Below are positions 1 through 8,760 of a stretch of DNA of 64,000 nucleotides, one piece after another. Location of the stretch: NCBI RefSeq assembly GCF_008711325.1, contig NZ_VXDB01000019.1:28626-92625 (forward strand). Direction: 5' to 3'. Under the pieces are notes generated by a model. That model was not told the DNA's origin and made no database searches. It worked only from the letters and a program-made list of their open reading frames with translations. Position 1 is the first letter of the stretch. Every line of letters begins with the position of its first letter. Position numbers and translations under genes: made by a program. The stretch is from Roseibium sediminis (GTDB taxonomy: Bacteria; Pseudomonadota; Alphaproteobacteria; Rhizobiales; Stappiaceae).

Positions 1-520
1 AACTCAGGTTCTGGATTTCAAGGAACCGTTCGCCAAGCCCGATGATCAGCAGGCTGCTTGGTCCTTCGCGATGGGGCACCGTGCCGTAATTTTCCACGCG
101 CCCAAAGACAGACTGGCGGATTTCGGCTTCTTCCGTGCGCAGCATCGTCCGCTGCAGATCGCACATGATCTGGAAAAGATGCAAGGGAGTGATGTTGTCG
201 CTTACCACCGCATGGGGCAATGGTTCATTCGGAAACGTGCTATGCGGCCCGGCGAGAAACACGAGCGGCACTTCACACGGCAAGTCCTTCATAAGGTCAG
301 CAAGCGCCGACCAGAAGGGAGATTGCTGACTTTCAACATCGTCCACCTTCACCAAAATGGCCGATGGCAGAGGTGTCTGCGGCAGGGCGAATGCGCTGTC
401 GCGAACAAGTGGCGACAGGTCGACAACGTTTGAAAACAGAGAGCCGGGCACCTGAGCAGGTGGCTCTACGCCTAGGCTCCAAACGGGCCCGTGCCACATC
501 AATGAACTGACAAATTCCAT
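1..520 (-). CDS. Unrecognised protein, N-terminal 173 codons (cut by window edge)
   Basis: A stop-free minus-strand frame of 173 codons begins at ATG 520 and runs off the left edge, so the C-terminus is not visible. A second in-frame Met (residue 8, base 499) is an alternative start, and neither has a strong ribosome site. It lies 13 bases behind the AMP-ligase-like gene on the same strand and is probably the third gene of that operon. The visible part has no signal peptide or membrane segment. It looks soluble, with a charged helical stretch around residues 125-145 followed by a hydrophobic strand (SLLIIGLG) near residue 160. I do not recognise the family. Confidence 0.6.
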   Translation of the reverse strand, partial: MEFVSSLMWHGPVWSLGVEPPAQVPGSLFSNVVDLSPLVRDSAFALPQTPLPSAILVKVDDVESQQSPFWSALADLMKDLPCEVPLVFLAGPHSTFPNEPLPHAVVSDNITPLHLFQIMCDLQRTMLRTEEAEIRQSVFGRVENYGTVPHREGPSSLLIIGLGERFLEIQNLS

Positions 521-533
521 ACTATATGCCGTT

Positions 534-2162
534 TCAGGCGACCGCAGCGGGTAGCCTTTGTGTTCTTAGGGTCAATCGTTCCCGGTTGACGGTACCATCT
601 TCATTACGCGGAAGCGATTGCAAGACGAGAACCCGGTGCGGGATTTTGGCAAGGTCCACTCCGGATGCATCCAGATAGGCAAAAAAGGCCTTTGCATCAG
701 GGACAGTTCCGACATCGGGAACAAGCGCTGCATAAAGCCGCGCACCGAGAAGAGGGTCCTCCACCAGAAAGGCTGCGGCTTCTCTTACGCCTTCATAGGT
801 TGAATAGATCTCGTCGACAGAGGTCAGCGGGCCTACGCCATGGGCTGCTGTGCCGGGAATACCAAAACCCGATATTCCGCCCTGAATTTCCTCAACCGGA
901 ATGCCGGTATCCAGAAAACCTTCGGTGTCGGTTTCCAGCGGGGGAGCAGCCATTGTGCGCCAACCGATATCTGGAACGGACGGGCCGCGGACAAGAAGGA
1001 GCTTTTCTTCTCCGTTCTCCTTGTGGGACTTGGTTTTCAATTCCAGTAGGGCTGGCCCGCTTTCGCACCCGTTTGACCCGTTATACTCCCCCACGGCGAC
1101 CGGGAGCGCTTTGGCCGAGGGACCTCGCGCCTTGGCAACCAGAGAGAATTCGTCGGCGACGTGAAGATCCACAATACGGTGGGTTGGAGCGAACGCACCT
1201 GGAGATGGAGAGGCGATGTTCCATGCGGCGAGGATCGTGGTTTTCTTGCCGCTGAGACGCCGGTCTACCAGTGGGGCCAGCGGACCCGGTGTCAGGATGC
1301 AATTGGCCTTCACGTCATTGGCGTGCTTGGTCAGGCTGTTCAGGGATGTCGGATGATGCAAGTGCAACGTTCCGGCAGCCAGAAGCCACGGCGCAAGACC
1401 ACCGCCAAGACCGGTAAGACCGCCCAGAGAATAGGGCATCACCAGCCGACATCCGTCCTCAAGCTCCGCTTCTGCTTGAACCAGCCGGGCTGTTGCGAGC
1501 CAATGGTTATGCGTTCTCACCACGGGCACGATTTCACCGCTGCTGCGGCTCCAGCTGATGGTTGCCGTATGATCAGCAGCTTCAGCACGCCGGTCTTCGA
1601 GCGGCGGCAGTTCGTCGCCCATTTCCTGTAGCATGGGCCCAAGATCAATCAGGCCGTCCGGGATGTCCTTGCCGAGCCCGAAAACGAAACGCAGGCTGAA
1701 CAGTTCCGCAGCAACATCGCGAGCCGTTTCCGCAATGGCGCGCGTTTCCAATCGGTCGGCGGACACAAGGGCCTTGGCCCCAACCTGATTGAGGGACTCC
1801 AGAACGTTTGCCTGTCGCCAGTGAAGCGGCAACGGTGAGACAACGAGATCGGCTCTCAGACCTGCAAGGAGAGCGATGACCGCATCAACGGTGTTCGGCG
1901 CCTGCAACCCAAGAACATGATCTGCGGCCAAACCCAGTGTACGGAAAAAGGCAGCCAGTTTCTCGACTTCGGCGTTGACCTCGGCATAGGTCAGGGATCG
2001 CGGTGAACCGCTGGTCCAGCCATCCCGGTTTGGGGCGTCTACAAGGGCGATACGATCAGGATGGGTCTGGGCATGAGACGCCAGCAGACTGTCCAGAGTG
2101 TCATCGCCCCACGCGCCGGCTTCACGATAGCCGGCCACAAGGGTCTCGGGTGTTGTCTTCAT
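534..2162 (-). CDS. Degenerate AMP-binding (acyl-CoA synthetase-like) protein
   Basis: 542 residues with the overall plan of an ANL-superfamily adenylating enzyme: a large N-terminal domain (residues 20-400) and a small C-terminal domain. Key motifs are altered. The P-loop normally written TSGTTG appears as SWSRSSGE near residue 203. The A7-like motif GFLDTG survives near residue 415. The C-terminal PRTxxGK motif that supplies the catalytic lysine reads PRNEDGTVNRE near residue 518, without the lysine. In the family that lysine is needed for adenylation, so this may be a non-catalytic or unusual member. It starts 20 bases after the solute-binding protein gene and is followed 13 bases later by the unknown gene, suggesting one transcript. 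The substrate cannot be inferred. Confidence 0.75.
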   Translation of the reverse strand: MKTTPETLVAGYREAGAWGDDTLDSLLASHAQTHPDRIALVDAPNRDGWTSGSPRSLTYAEVNAEVEKLAAFFRTLGLAADHVLGLQAPNTVDAVIALLAGLRADLVVSPLPLHWRQANVLESLNQVGAKALVSADRLETRAIAETARDVAAELFSLRFVFGLGKDIPDGLIDLGPMLQEMGDELPPLEDRRAEAADHTATISWSRSSGEIVPVVRTHNHWLATARLVQAEAELEDGCRLVMPYSLGGLTGLGGGLAPWLLAAGTLHLHHPTSLNSLTKHANDVKANCILTPGPLAPLVDRRLSGKKTTILAAWNIASPSPGAFAPTHRIVDLHVADEFSLVAKARGPSAKALPVAVGEYNGSNGCESGPALLELKTKSHKENGEEKLLLVRGPSVPDIGWRTMAAPPLETDTEGFLDTGIPVEEIQGGISGFGIPGTAAHGVGPLTSVDEIYSTYEGVREAAAFLVEDPLLGARLYAALVPDVGTVPDAKAFFAYLDASGVDLAKIPHRVLVLQSLPRNEDGTVNRERLTLRTQRLPAAVA

Positions 2163-2182
2163 CTGTTGTTCCGTTGCACCGG

Positions 2183-4045
2183 TTATTTTTCAGCTGACCA
2201 CCACACATCGAATTGGTGCCCGTAAAGGGAATGCTGGGCCGGGGGCACGATACGCTCCCAATGGGCGACCCAGTCGTCAGGCAGATGATAAAGGGGAACG
2301 ACGTACGAGCCAGAAATCAGCACCCGGTCAAGGGCTCGAACGGCAGCGGTAAAGTCTTCCTTGGTGCGGGCGCCGACGATCGAATCGATCATTGCGTCGA
2401 TGGCAGGTTCCTTTGCCCCGACAACGTTCCACGATCCTTCGGCGTCTGCAGATTTGGTGGACCAGCGGCCATATTGTTCGGCTCCCGGAGAAAGGGAGGC
2501 GTACCAGGTGTTGAACACCATGTCGAATTCGCGCTTGATCCGGCGATCCTCGAACTGGGACGGGTCGACGGTACGCACAGAAACGTCGATCCCGAGAAGT
2601 TCGAGGGTACGCACATAGTTGAGGGCGACTTTCTCTTCGTCCTCATTTTTGGTCATGATCTCAAAGGCCAGCGGGGCACCTGTGGCGGTGTTCACCAGCT
2701 TGCGGTCCTTGAGGTCATATCCGGCCTTCTTGAACTCTTCGAGGGCAGCCTTGAGGATCTTTCTGTCCCGGCCGGAGCCGTCGGCTTGCGCCGGGAACCA
2801 TTCGCCATTCATGACGTCGTCACGCACGATGCCCGGGAAGTTCGCAAGTAGGTTTTTTTCAGCTTCTGTTGCAGGTTGTCCGATGGAAGACAGGACGGAG
2901 TTGTCCCAGTATCCGGCGGTCCGCTTGTAGAGCCCGAAGTAAAGGTTCTTGTTGATCCACTCGAAATCAAACAGCATTGCCAGAGCACGGCGTACGGAAG
3001 CATCCTTGAATGCGTCACGGCGCGTGTTGAAGGCAATGCCTTGAGCAGGCGCGGGTATTCCCTTCGTGATGGCAAGTTTCTTGACCTTGCCTTCCTGAGC
3101 TGCCGGGAAGTCAAAGCCAGTCGACCAACGAGCCGGATCTCCGAATTTCAAGGCGTCAATCAGGCCCTTCTTGAAGGCTTCCTGCAAGGTTGTTTCATCG
3201 CGGAAGTACTCGATCCGGATCTCATCGAAATTGTCGAAACCGGCCTTGATCGGCAGGTCCTTTGCCCAATAGTCGGGGTTTTTCTTGTAGATGACCCGGC
3301 GTCCCGGTTCGATCGTGTCAAAGACATAAGGTCCGGAACCGACCGGCGGTGTGAGTGTCGACTTGTCGAAATTCTCCGCGTCGGTGTGTTTCTTTGACAA
3401 GATGGGGGCAAGGGCAATCAGGAGCGGAAGCTCGCGGTTTTCGCCATTCTTGAAGGTCAGCTTCAAGCGGTTTTCGCCGGTGACTTCCTTCTTGACGATT
3501 TCGCCATACCAGTTGCTGAAAGGTGGGCGTCCCTTGTCGCGGATGATTTCCAGCGAGAAGATAACGTCTTCCACTGTCAGTGGCGTTCCGTCCGAGAACT
3601 TCGCGTTCGGATTGAGCTCGAACTCGATCCATTCGCGGCTATCCGGCATGCGAACACGTTGGGCGACATGGGTGTATAGGCTGAAGGGTTCGGCATAGGA
3701 GCGGGCCAGCAGGCTTTCAAAGATATTGCTGCCGAAATCACGCTCGCGCATCCCACGGGCAGACGTCCAGCCACCCTGGACGATGAACTGGTTGAGACTG
3801 TCGAAGGTGCCCTGAACGCCAAGGGTCAGGACACCGCCCTTGGGTGCGTCCGGATTTGCGTAAGGGAGGGAAACATAATCCTCAGGGAGCGCAGGTTCTC
3901 CATGCATAGCAATCCCGTGCTTCCACGGCACATTGTCGTCATTTGCATTGACAGCGCCTGATGCAGAAAAAAGAGAAACTGCAACAAGTGCACTGAAGAC
4001 GATGCAAGACCTCGAAATGGCGGTCGGGATACGGAACAAGCGCAT
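2183..4045 (-). CDS. Family 5 extracellular solute-binding protein (YejA-like)
   Basis: 620 residues with an N-terminal signal peptide (basic start, hydrophobic stretch about residues 10-32, cleavage near VNA). The mature start DNVPWKHGIAMHGEPALP and the downstream SLPYANPDAPKGG segment are typical of the YejA branch of SBP_bac_5 proteins, which deliver oligopeptides or microcin C-like compounds to a YejBEF permease. Length matches that branch (about 600-620). No permease or ATPase gene lies nearby, so it is an orphan binding protein as far as the window shows. It is the first gene of a minus operon with the AMP-ligase-like gene and the edge gene. The 263-base region upstream is shared with the divergent IalB-like gene. 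Confidence 0.85.
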   Translation of the reverse strand: MRLFRIPTAISRSCIVFSALVAVSLFSASGAVNANDDNVPWKHGIAMHGEPALPEDYVSLPYANPDAPKGGVLTLGVQGTFDSLNQFIVQGGWTSARGMRERDFGSNIFESLLARSYAEPFSLYTHVAQRVRMPDSREWIEFELNPNAKFSDGTPLTVEDVIFSLEIIRDKGRPPFSNWYGEIVKKEVTGENRLKLTFKNGENRELPLLIALAPILSKKHTDAENFDKSTLTPPVGSGPYVFDTIEPGRRVIYKKNPDYWAKDLPIKAGFDNFDEIRIEYFRDETTLQEAFKKGLIDALKFGDPARWSTGFDFPAAQEGKVKKLAITKGIPAPAQGIAFNTRRDAFKDASVRRALAMLFDFEWINKNLYFGLYKRTAGYWDNSVLSSIGQPATEAEKNLLANFPGIVRDDVMNGEWFPAQADGSGRDRKILKAALEEFKKAGYDLKDRKLVNTATGAPLAFEIMTKNEDEEKVALNYVRTLELLGIDVSVRTVDPSQFEDRRIKREFDMVFNTWYASLSPGAEQYGRWSTKSADAEGSWNVVGAKEPAIDAMIDSIVGARTKEDFTAAVRALDRVLISGSYVVPLYHLPDDWVAHWERIVPPAQHSLYGHQFDVWWSAEK

Positions 4046-4308
4046 GGAACAACTGGCCCTGAAAGTTGATTCTTGACAAGAAGACTAACACAAGGTCACG
4101 CGTTTCGCTTGGGATGCAGTAGAAATCGGACCGATATTCAGGATTCAATTCAGGATTGAAAAGCGTTGCATTATGGCCACCCTCTCGCCGCAATCGACGT
4201 GTTACGTCACGAGCATTGGATTCGGAGCGTCTCAGGCCTTGAGTTTCTTTCAGGTTTGACGCAGAACAGCGCCAAATAGCTGCCGTCGCATGATTGAGGA
4301 AGTTACGA

Positions 4309-4914
4309 ATGTTTGATGTGTTGAAAAGAGGACTGATGGGCTGTGCGTTTGCGGCGCTGGCACTGTCCTCTTCCGCTCTTGGGGTCAATGCGCAAGAGCA
4401 GGAATCTCCGTGGATCAAGGTCTGCAACAAGGACCCGAAGGCAAACAAGCAGGTTTGCCTGATCACACAGGAATTGCGGACCTCCACCGGTCAGTTCCTG
4501 TCGTCGGTTGCAGTTCGTGAAATCGAGGGTGAAGCCCGCAAGACCCTTCTCATGGCCGTTCCGACCGGCATGCTGATCCAGCCGGGTCTGCGCGTACAGG
4601 TCGATGCTGGCAAGCAGACAGAAGCCAAATACGGCATTTGTTTCCCGAATGCCTGCTATTCCGAACTGGTCATCGACGACACCTTTGTCGCCGGCATGAA
4701 GCAAGGTGGAAAGCTGATCGTCACCGCTCTGAACCAGCAGGCGAAAGCCGTGCCGTTCGAGCTGACGCTGATTGGTTTCACCAAGATCTATGATGGCGAG
4801 CCGATGGACGTCGCCCAGATCGAGGAAAAGCAGAAGCAGCTTCAGGATGAGCTGCAGCGCCGTGCTGACGAGGCACGCCAGAAGCTGATCGAAGCTCAAA
4901 AGGCCAGCCAGTAA
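4309..4914 (+). CDS. Invasion-associated locus B (IalB) family protein
   Basis: 201 residues from ATG 4309, chosen because GAGGAAG sits 7 bases upstream; an in-frame TTG at 4294 lies before that site. A signal peptide covers about residues 1-27 (ends VNAQ). The mature protein carries the IalB pattern: PWIKVC, four cysteines spaced as two disulphide pairs (VC..QVC and ICFPNAC), and a beta-rich core. IalB-family proteins are periplasmic or envelope proteins of alphaproteobacteria; most have no known biochemical role, and invasion was described only in Bartonella. Residues 160-201 form a charged helix (EEKQKQLQDELQRRADEAR), probably coiled coil. A strong terminator follows. Confidence 0.85.
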   Translation: MFDVLKRGLMGCAFAALALSSSALGVNAQEQESPWIKVCNKDPKANKQVCLITQELRTSTGQFLSSVAVREIEGEARKTLLMAVPTGMLIQPGLRVQVDAGKQTEAKYGICFPNACYSELVIDDTFVAGMKQGGKLIVTALNQQAKAVPFELTLIGFTKIYDGEPMDVAQIEEKQKQLQDELQRRADEARQKLIEAQKASQ

Positions 4915-4944
4915 CCAATCTGACTGCCCAATCGCCAAAACCAG

Positions 4945-4973
4945 AAAAGGCCGCGAAATTCGCGGCCTTTTTC
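4945..4973. terminator. Bidirectional Rho-independent terminator
   Basis: An 11-bp perfect stem (AAAAGGCCGCG / CGCGGCCTTTT) with a 5-base loop AAATT, flanked by A and T runs. It lies between the convergent IalB-like gene and hspQ and should stop transcription from both sides. The same stem sequence recurs at 39532-39560. Confidence 0.85.
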
Positions 4974-4988
4974 ATGACTAAATCAAGA

Positions 4989-5312
4989 TCAGTGAAGTTC
5001 AACGTCTCGCGGCAGATAGGAGCCGTCGGACTGCTCCTCGAAGATCTCATCAACCTGAGGATGGCGGATTGGTTCGCCGGTCGTATCCAACTCCAGGTTC
5101 TGCTCGCTCACATAGGCAACGTATTCGGTTTCCTCGTTTTCCGCGAGCAAGTGATAGAAGGGCTGGTCACGCACCGGACGCACATCTTCCGGAATGGCTT
5201 CCCACCATTCTTCAGTATTCGAAAATGTGGGGTCGACATCAAAAATCACACCCCTGAACGGGTAAATTCGATGCCGAACCACCTGACCGATGTTGAATTT
5301 TGCCGTCCGCAT
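4989..5312 (-). CDS. hspQ: Heat shock protein HspQ (hemimethylated DNA-binding family)
   Basis: 107 residues from ATG 5312: MRTAKFNIGQVVRHRIYPFR, then GVIFDVDP and the tryptophan-rich segment EEWWEAIPEDVRPVRDQPFYHLLAE, the family signature. HspQ is a small cytosolic protein that in E. coli enhances Lon proteolysis and affects DnaA stability. I chose this start because family members begin here. An in-frame ATG at 5390 would add 26 residues with no family resemblance. Neither start has a clear ribosome site. The gene ends 16 bases before the shared terminator. Confidence 0.88.
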   Translation of the reverse strand: MRTAKFNIGQVVRHRIYPFRGVIFDVDPTFSNTEEWWEAIPEDVRPVRDQPFYHLLAENEETEYVAYVSEQNLELDTTGEPIRHPQVDEIFEEQSDGSYLPRDVELH

Positions 5313-5415
5313 ATTAGTTGGTCCGATTGGCTCTTGAACGGCTGAAATAACGCTTGGGTTATAGTCTTGCAAGAGTTCGTCTTTTCTCATCGAACCACTA
5401 TATATCAGGGTTCGT

Positions 5416-6456
5416 CTAAAGACCGTAAACTTCTGCGAGATCACGGTCTTTGGCTGCAACCTGACGCGCAAGGTCAACAATGACCTTGGCCTGTTTCCAG
5501 GTTGCGTCGTCCTGCATCTTTCCATCGATCATCACAGCCCCGGTTCCATCCGGCATTGCGTCCAGGATCTTGCGCGCAAAGGCGACTTCTCCCGGTTCCG
5601 GGCTGAAGACTTGCTTGGCGATTTCAATTTGTGTCGGATGCAGAGACCAGGCGCCAAGGCATCCCATCAGGAAGGCGTTGCGAAACTGAGCTTCGCACGC
5701 TGCCGGATCAGAGAAGTCGCCAAAGGGACCATAGAACGGCTTAAGTCCGTAAGACAGGCAAGCATCCACCATCTTGGCGACCGTATAGTGCCAGAGATCC
5801 TGCTGGTACCCAGTGCGGGGTTCGTTCTCACGGGCGTCAGCCAGGACCACATAATCTGGATGACCACCGCCGACACGGGTCGTCTTCATGCCACGGGAGG
5901 CTGCAAGATCTGCCGGTCCAAGGCTCATGCCGTGCATGCGCGGGCTTGCAGCTGCAATGTCCTCGACGTTCTTCACGCCTTCAGCGGTTTCAAGGATTGC
6001 GTGGATCTGGATCGGCTTGGAAATGCCGGCCTTGGCCTCCAGCTGTGCCAGAAGCTGGTCAAGGTAATGAATGTCCCACAGCCCTTCGACCTTGGGGAGC
6101 ATGATCACATCGAGCTTGTTGCCGACAGCGGGTACGATCTCCAGAAGATCATCCAGGAACCATGGGCTGTTTAGGCAGTTCACGCGGGTCCACAGGCCGG
6201 TATCACCGAAACTGTTTTCCTGGGCCATCTGGATAAAGCCGCGACGGGCATCGATCTTTGCGTCGGCGGGGATGGCGTCTTCAAGATTGCCCAGCACAAC
6301 ATCAACTTGCGAGATGAGAGCTGGAACCTTCTGGCGCATCTTTTCGATATGCGGCGGAACGAAGTGGATCATCCGCTCCAGCTTGATCGGCGGTTCACGA
6401 AACGGGGCAGGGGCGCCAATAGCAAGAGGTTGATAAAAGGCGCGCGGCGTTTTCAT
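5416..6456 (-). CDS. mcl: L-malyl-CoA / beta-methylmalyl-CoA lyase (CitE-like)
   Basis: 346 residues from ATG 6456 (AAAGGG upstream; an in-frame ATG at 6483 would add 9 residues). The sequence is a CitE/HpcH TIM-barrel lyase and closely follows the Chloroflexus aurantiacus Mcl type as I remember it: FYKPLAIGAP-like start (here [10 protein letters not shown]), [42 protein letters not shown] and [14 protein letters not shown]. The acidic residues in LGNLEDAIP bind Mg2+. The family reversibly cleaves malyl-CoA to acetyl-CoA and glyoxylate, and beta-methylmalyl-CoA to propionyl-CoA and glyoxylate. In alphaproteobacteria this serves the ethylmalonyl-CoA pathway or glyoxylate assimilation. It stands alone, with no other pathway gene nearby. 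Confidence 0.88.
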   Translation of the reverse strand: MKTPRAFYQPLAIGAPAPFREPPIKLERMIHFVPPHIEKMRQKVPALISQVDVVLGNLEDAIPADAKIDARRGFIQMAQENSFGDTGLWTRVNCLNSPWFLDDLLEIVPAVGNKLDVIMLPKVEGLWDIHYLDQLLAQLEAKAGISKPIQIHAILETAEGVKNVEDIAAASPRMHGMSLGPADLAASRGMKTTRVGGGHPDYVVLADARENEPRTGYQQDLWHYTVAKMVDACLSYGLKPFYGPFGDFSDPAACEAQFRNAFLMGCLGAWSLHPTQIEIAKQVFSPEPGEVAFARKILDAMPDGTGAVMIDGKMQDDATWKQAKVIVDLARQVAAKDRDLAEVYGL

Positions 6457-6555
6457 GAAGAGACCCTTTCGTGCTGATGGCATCCGAAGGCTTCATGCTA
6501 TACCGGCTTTGCTGCAGTGCAACCATTCTCCGATAGGCCAATCGTCTAAATGCAA

Positions 6556-7446
6556 TCAGTCCCACTTGCGGTGGATCCACATCCACTGTTCGGGATGTTC
6601 ACGAATCCATTCTTCGAAGACGTCGTGGATAGATTGGGTCGTCGCGGCGATATCCGCCTTTCGATCATCCGTGGTTACAGGCGTCAGAATACGCCCTTCA
6701 ACCCTGAAATTGCAGCCGTTCTTGCGGATCACCCGCCCCAGAACAATAGGAACATCGGCAGAGCGGGCGAGAGAGGCGGGAACCGGTGTTGCAAAGGCCG
6801 ATTGACCGAAGAAACTGACCTCGACACCCCGGCGTTCGCGCAGGTCGCCCATCATGGCGACGGTTCCGCCGCGCCGCAGCGTAGCCAACAGCAATCGCGC
6901 GGTCTGGTGGCTCTTGGAGTGAAGCCCACCCTTGTAGAGCGACAGGCGCATGTTCTTCAGGATTGTCTCGGCGCTCGGGTTCTTGAGGGCTTGATAAACT
7001 CCGGCGATCTCGATGTCTTTTGCGACCGCTGGCTGGACAGTAAGCTCCCAGCAGCCGGAGTGCAGGGAAACAAACAGACTGGGTAGGTTCTTGTCCAGAA
7101 TTTCCCGTGCGCCCTCATCTGCAACCACCTCAAATCGTTCGTCCTGCTGCAACAGGCGATCAATGAAGAACGTTTCAGCGGCAACGCGGCCAAGGTTTTC
7201 CCACATGCTTCGCAGGATTTTCTCCCGCTCTTCAAGCGACTTTTCCGGAAAGGCCTTTTCCAGATGTCGCAGGGCGCGGCCATGTCTCAATGTCCAGGGG
7301 GCAATCGTGCGCCACAAAAAGCCCATCATTGCGGATGCCGCATCTACCGGGATGAGACGGAACAGGAAGATGACCGACGAAAGGAGAATTGCTTCCAGCC
7401 GGTATTGAAGGGATTTGAGAAAAGAGAGCTTTGGCCTGTCTGACAT
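6556..7446 (-). CDS. LpxL/HtrB-family lipid acyltransferase
   Basis: 296 residues with one N-terminal membrane anchor (about residues 18-38, LLSSVIFLFRLIPV). The catalytic HX4E motif appears as HSGCWE near residue 128, and the C-terminus EQWMWIHRKW is the classic ending of lauroyl/myristoyl acyltransferases. These enzymes act at the inner face of the cytoplasmic membrane, adding a secondary acyl chain to lipid A or making related lipids. Which substrate applies here cannot be read from sequence. The gene is followed after 99 bases by mcl on the same strand, probably in a separate unit. Confidence 0.85.
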   Translation of the reverse strand: MSDRPKLSFLKSLQYRLEAILLSSVIFLFRLIPVDAASAMMGFLWRTIAPWTLRHGRALRHLEKAFPEKSLEEREKILRSMWENLGRVAAETFFIDRLLQQDERFEVVADEGAREILDKNLPSLFVSLHSGCWELTVQPAVAKDIEIAGVYQALKNPSAETILKNMRLSLYKGGLHSKSHQTARLLLATLRRGGTVAMMGDLRERRGVEVSFFGQSAFATPVPASLARSADVPIVLGRVIRKNGCNFRVEGRILTPVTTDDRKADIAATTQSIHDVFEEWIREHPEQWMWIHRKWD

Positions 7447-7577
7447 CTAAATCTGGCGCGGCGTTGGTCCGTGTTCGGCTTGGGCGGAATTGTTTGGTGC
7501 AACCGTACCGTTTGGGTCGGGTGGTTGATTGACCGAAGTACAATTCCAAGCTAGGCGTCAGTATCCAAGGTCGACGC

Positions 7578-7760
7578 ATGATGCAAGTGATTGCTTTGAA
7601 TGGCAAACACATTGCCGTGTGCGAACAAGGCCGATATTGCTCTCAAGGGTGCCCGTCAGAAGTGGTTCGAATATCGAGCCGTCATCATCAGCGCGGGCAA
7701 GTCGTCAACGTCAATCCGGATGCACAGCCGGTTGCAGCCTTAACTGGAATTGCGCTCTAG
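7578..7760 (+). other. Gap 7447-7760 with a doubtful 60-codon frame
   Basis: The 314-base divergent region between the acyltransferase and the AEC transporter contains a 60-codon frame starting ATGATG at 7578 and ending TAG directly against the transporter ATG (TAGATG). It has no ribosome site, a mixed third-base pattern, and three cysteines in its first 30 residues without a recognisable fold. It could be a translationally coupled leader or chance. The rest of the region presumably holds the two divergent promoters; I see no clear -35/-10 pair. Confidence 0.2.
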
Positions 7761-8705
7761 ATGCAGGACGTCATTTCGCTCGCATTTCCGTTCTTCGGAT
7801 TGATATTTCTCGGCTTTCTGGCCGGGAAGTTGAAGAATATCCCTGAAAGCGGTCTGGCGTGGATGAATTTTTTCATCGTCTATATCGCACTTCCATCCAT
7901 GTTCTTCCGGCTGCTTTCAGAAACGCCAATCGAAGAGCTCACAAATCTCAGCTTTATCTCGGCAACGACATTCGCGACCTACTCGGTCTTTGCGATCGCG
8001 TTCTGTATCGGTGTCGTGGCGACACGGGGCAGCATCTCGGAATCAACAATCCTTGGAATCGCTGGAGCCTATTCAAATGTCGGCTACATGGGGCCGGGTT
8101 TGACGCTCGCCGTTCTTGGACCTGCGGCAACTGTACCGACAGCGTTGATCTTGTGTTTCGACAACGCGCTGTTTTTCATTCTTGCGCCGTTGATGATGGC
8201 GCTTGGGGGAACGGACAAGGAGCCGATAGGCCGAACACTTCTGCGCATCCTCTGGCGCGTCTTCAGCCATCCGTTCATTCTGGCAACCATTGCCGGAGTA
8301 ACGGCGGCCGCATTCCAGTTTGAGCCGCCACAGGCGATTGACAAGATGCTGACCTATTTGAGCGGAGCTGCCGCGCCCTGCGCGTTGTTTGCAATGGGGG
8401 TGACCGTTGCGCTGCGCCCGGTGGGCCGCGTTCCATTCGAACTACCTGCCGTTCTTGTCGTGAAGCTGATCGTTCACCCGGTGCTGATCTACATGCTTTT
8501 GATCTGGATCGGCGGCTTCGATCCGATCTGGATCGCGACGGCCGTTTTGATGGCCTGTCTTCCGCCTGCGACGAATGTTTTTGTCATCGCGCAGCAGTAT
8601 GGAGTCTATGTCCAGCGTGCCGCCAGTTTCGTACTGATCGGGACTATCGCGTCTGTATTGACCGTGACGGGCTTTATCTGGGCGATCACCCACGGCTTGA
8701 TATGA
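7761..8705 (+). CDS. AEC family transporter (auxin efflux carrier-like)
   Basis: 314 residues and almost entirely hydrophobic: about ten membrane segments in two five-helix halves, with the conserved half-1 motif NFFIVYIALPSMFFRLL near residue 35 and the half-2 counterpart around PPATNVFVIAQQYG near residue 272. Mem_trans (AEC) proteins in bacteria export or exchange small organic acids such as malate or malonate; the substrate here is unknown. The second AEC-type motif with Asn-Val is typical. The start at 7761 abuts an upstream stop and has no obvious ribosome site, so the start is less certain than the family call. Confidence 0.85.
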   Translation: MQDVISLAFPFFGLIFLGFLAGKLKNIPESGLAWMNFFIVYIALPSMFFRLLSETPIEELTNLSFISATTFATYSVFAIAFCIGVVATRGSISESTILGIAGAYSNVGYMGPGLTLAVLGPAATVPTALILCFDNALFFILAPLMMALGGTDKEPIGRTLLRILWRVFSHPFILATIAGVTAAAFQFEPPQAIDKMLTYLSGAAAPCALFAMGVTVALRPVGRVPFELPAVLVVKLIVHPVLIYMLLIWIGGFDPIWIATAVLMACLPPATNVFVIAQQYGVYVQRAASFVLIGTIASVLTVTGFIWAITHGLI

Positions 8706-8729
8706 AAAAGGGACGCTCTGGAGCGTCCC
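8704..8729 (-). terminator. Rho-independent terminator for the UbiH-like gene
   Basis: Inverted repeat GGGACGCT / AGCGTCCC with a 4-base loop. Read on the minus strand it is followed by CTTTTTC, so it mainly serves the minus-strand hydroxylase gene ending at 8761. It also sits directly behind the plus-strand AEC gene. Confidence 0.75.
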
Positions 8730-8760
8730 CTTGGTTCTCAGTCTTCGATACACAAGCGGT

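Noticed and set aside
71..433. Plus-strand 120-codon frame at the left edge
   Set aside because: It is antisense to a longer stop-free minus-strand frame (1-520) that continues the operon of 534-4045, and the protein has no recognisable pattern.
7578..7760. 60-codon frame ending against the AEC transporter start
   Set aside because: Coupled position is suggestive, but there is no ribosome site, no coding-type base pattern and no fold; kept only as a doubtful note.
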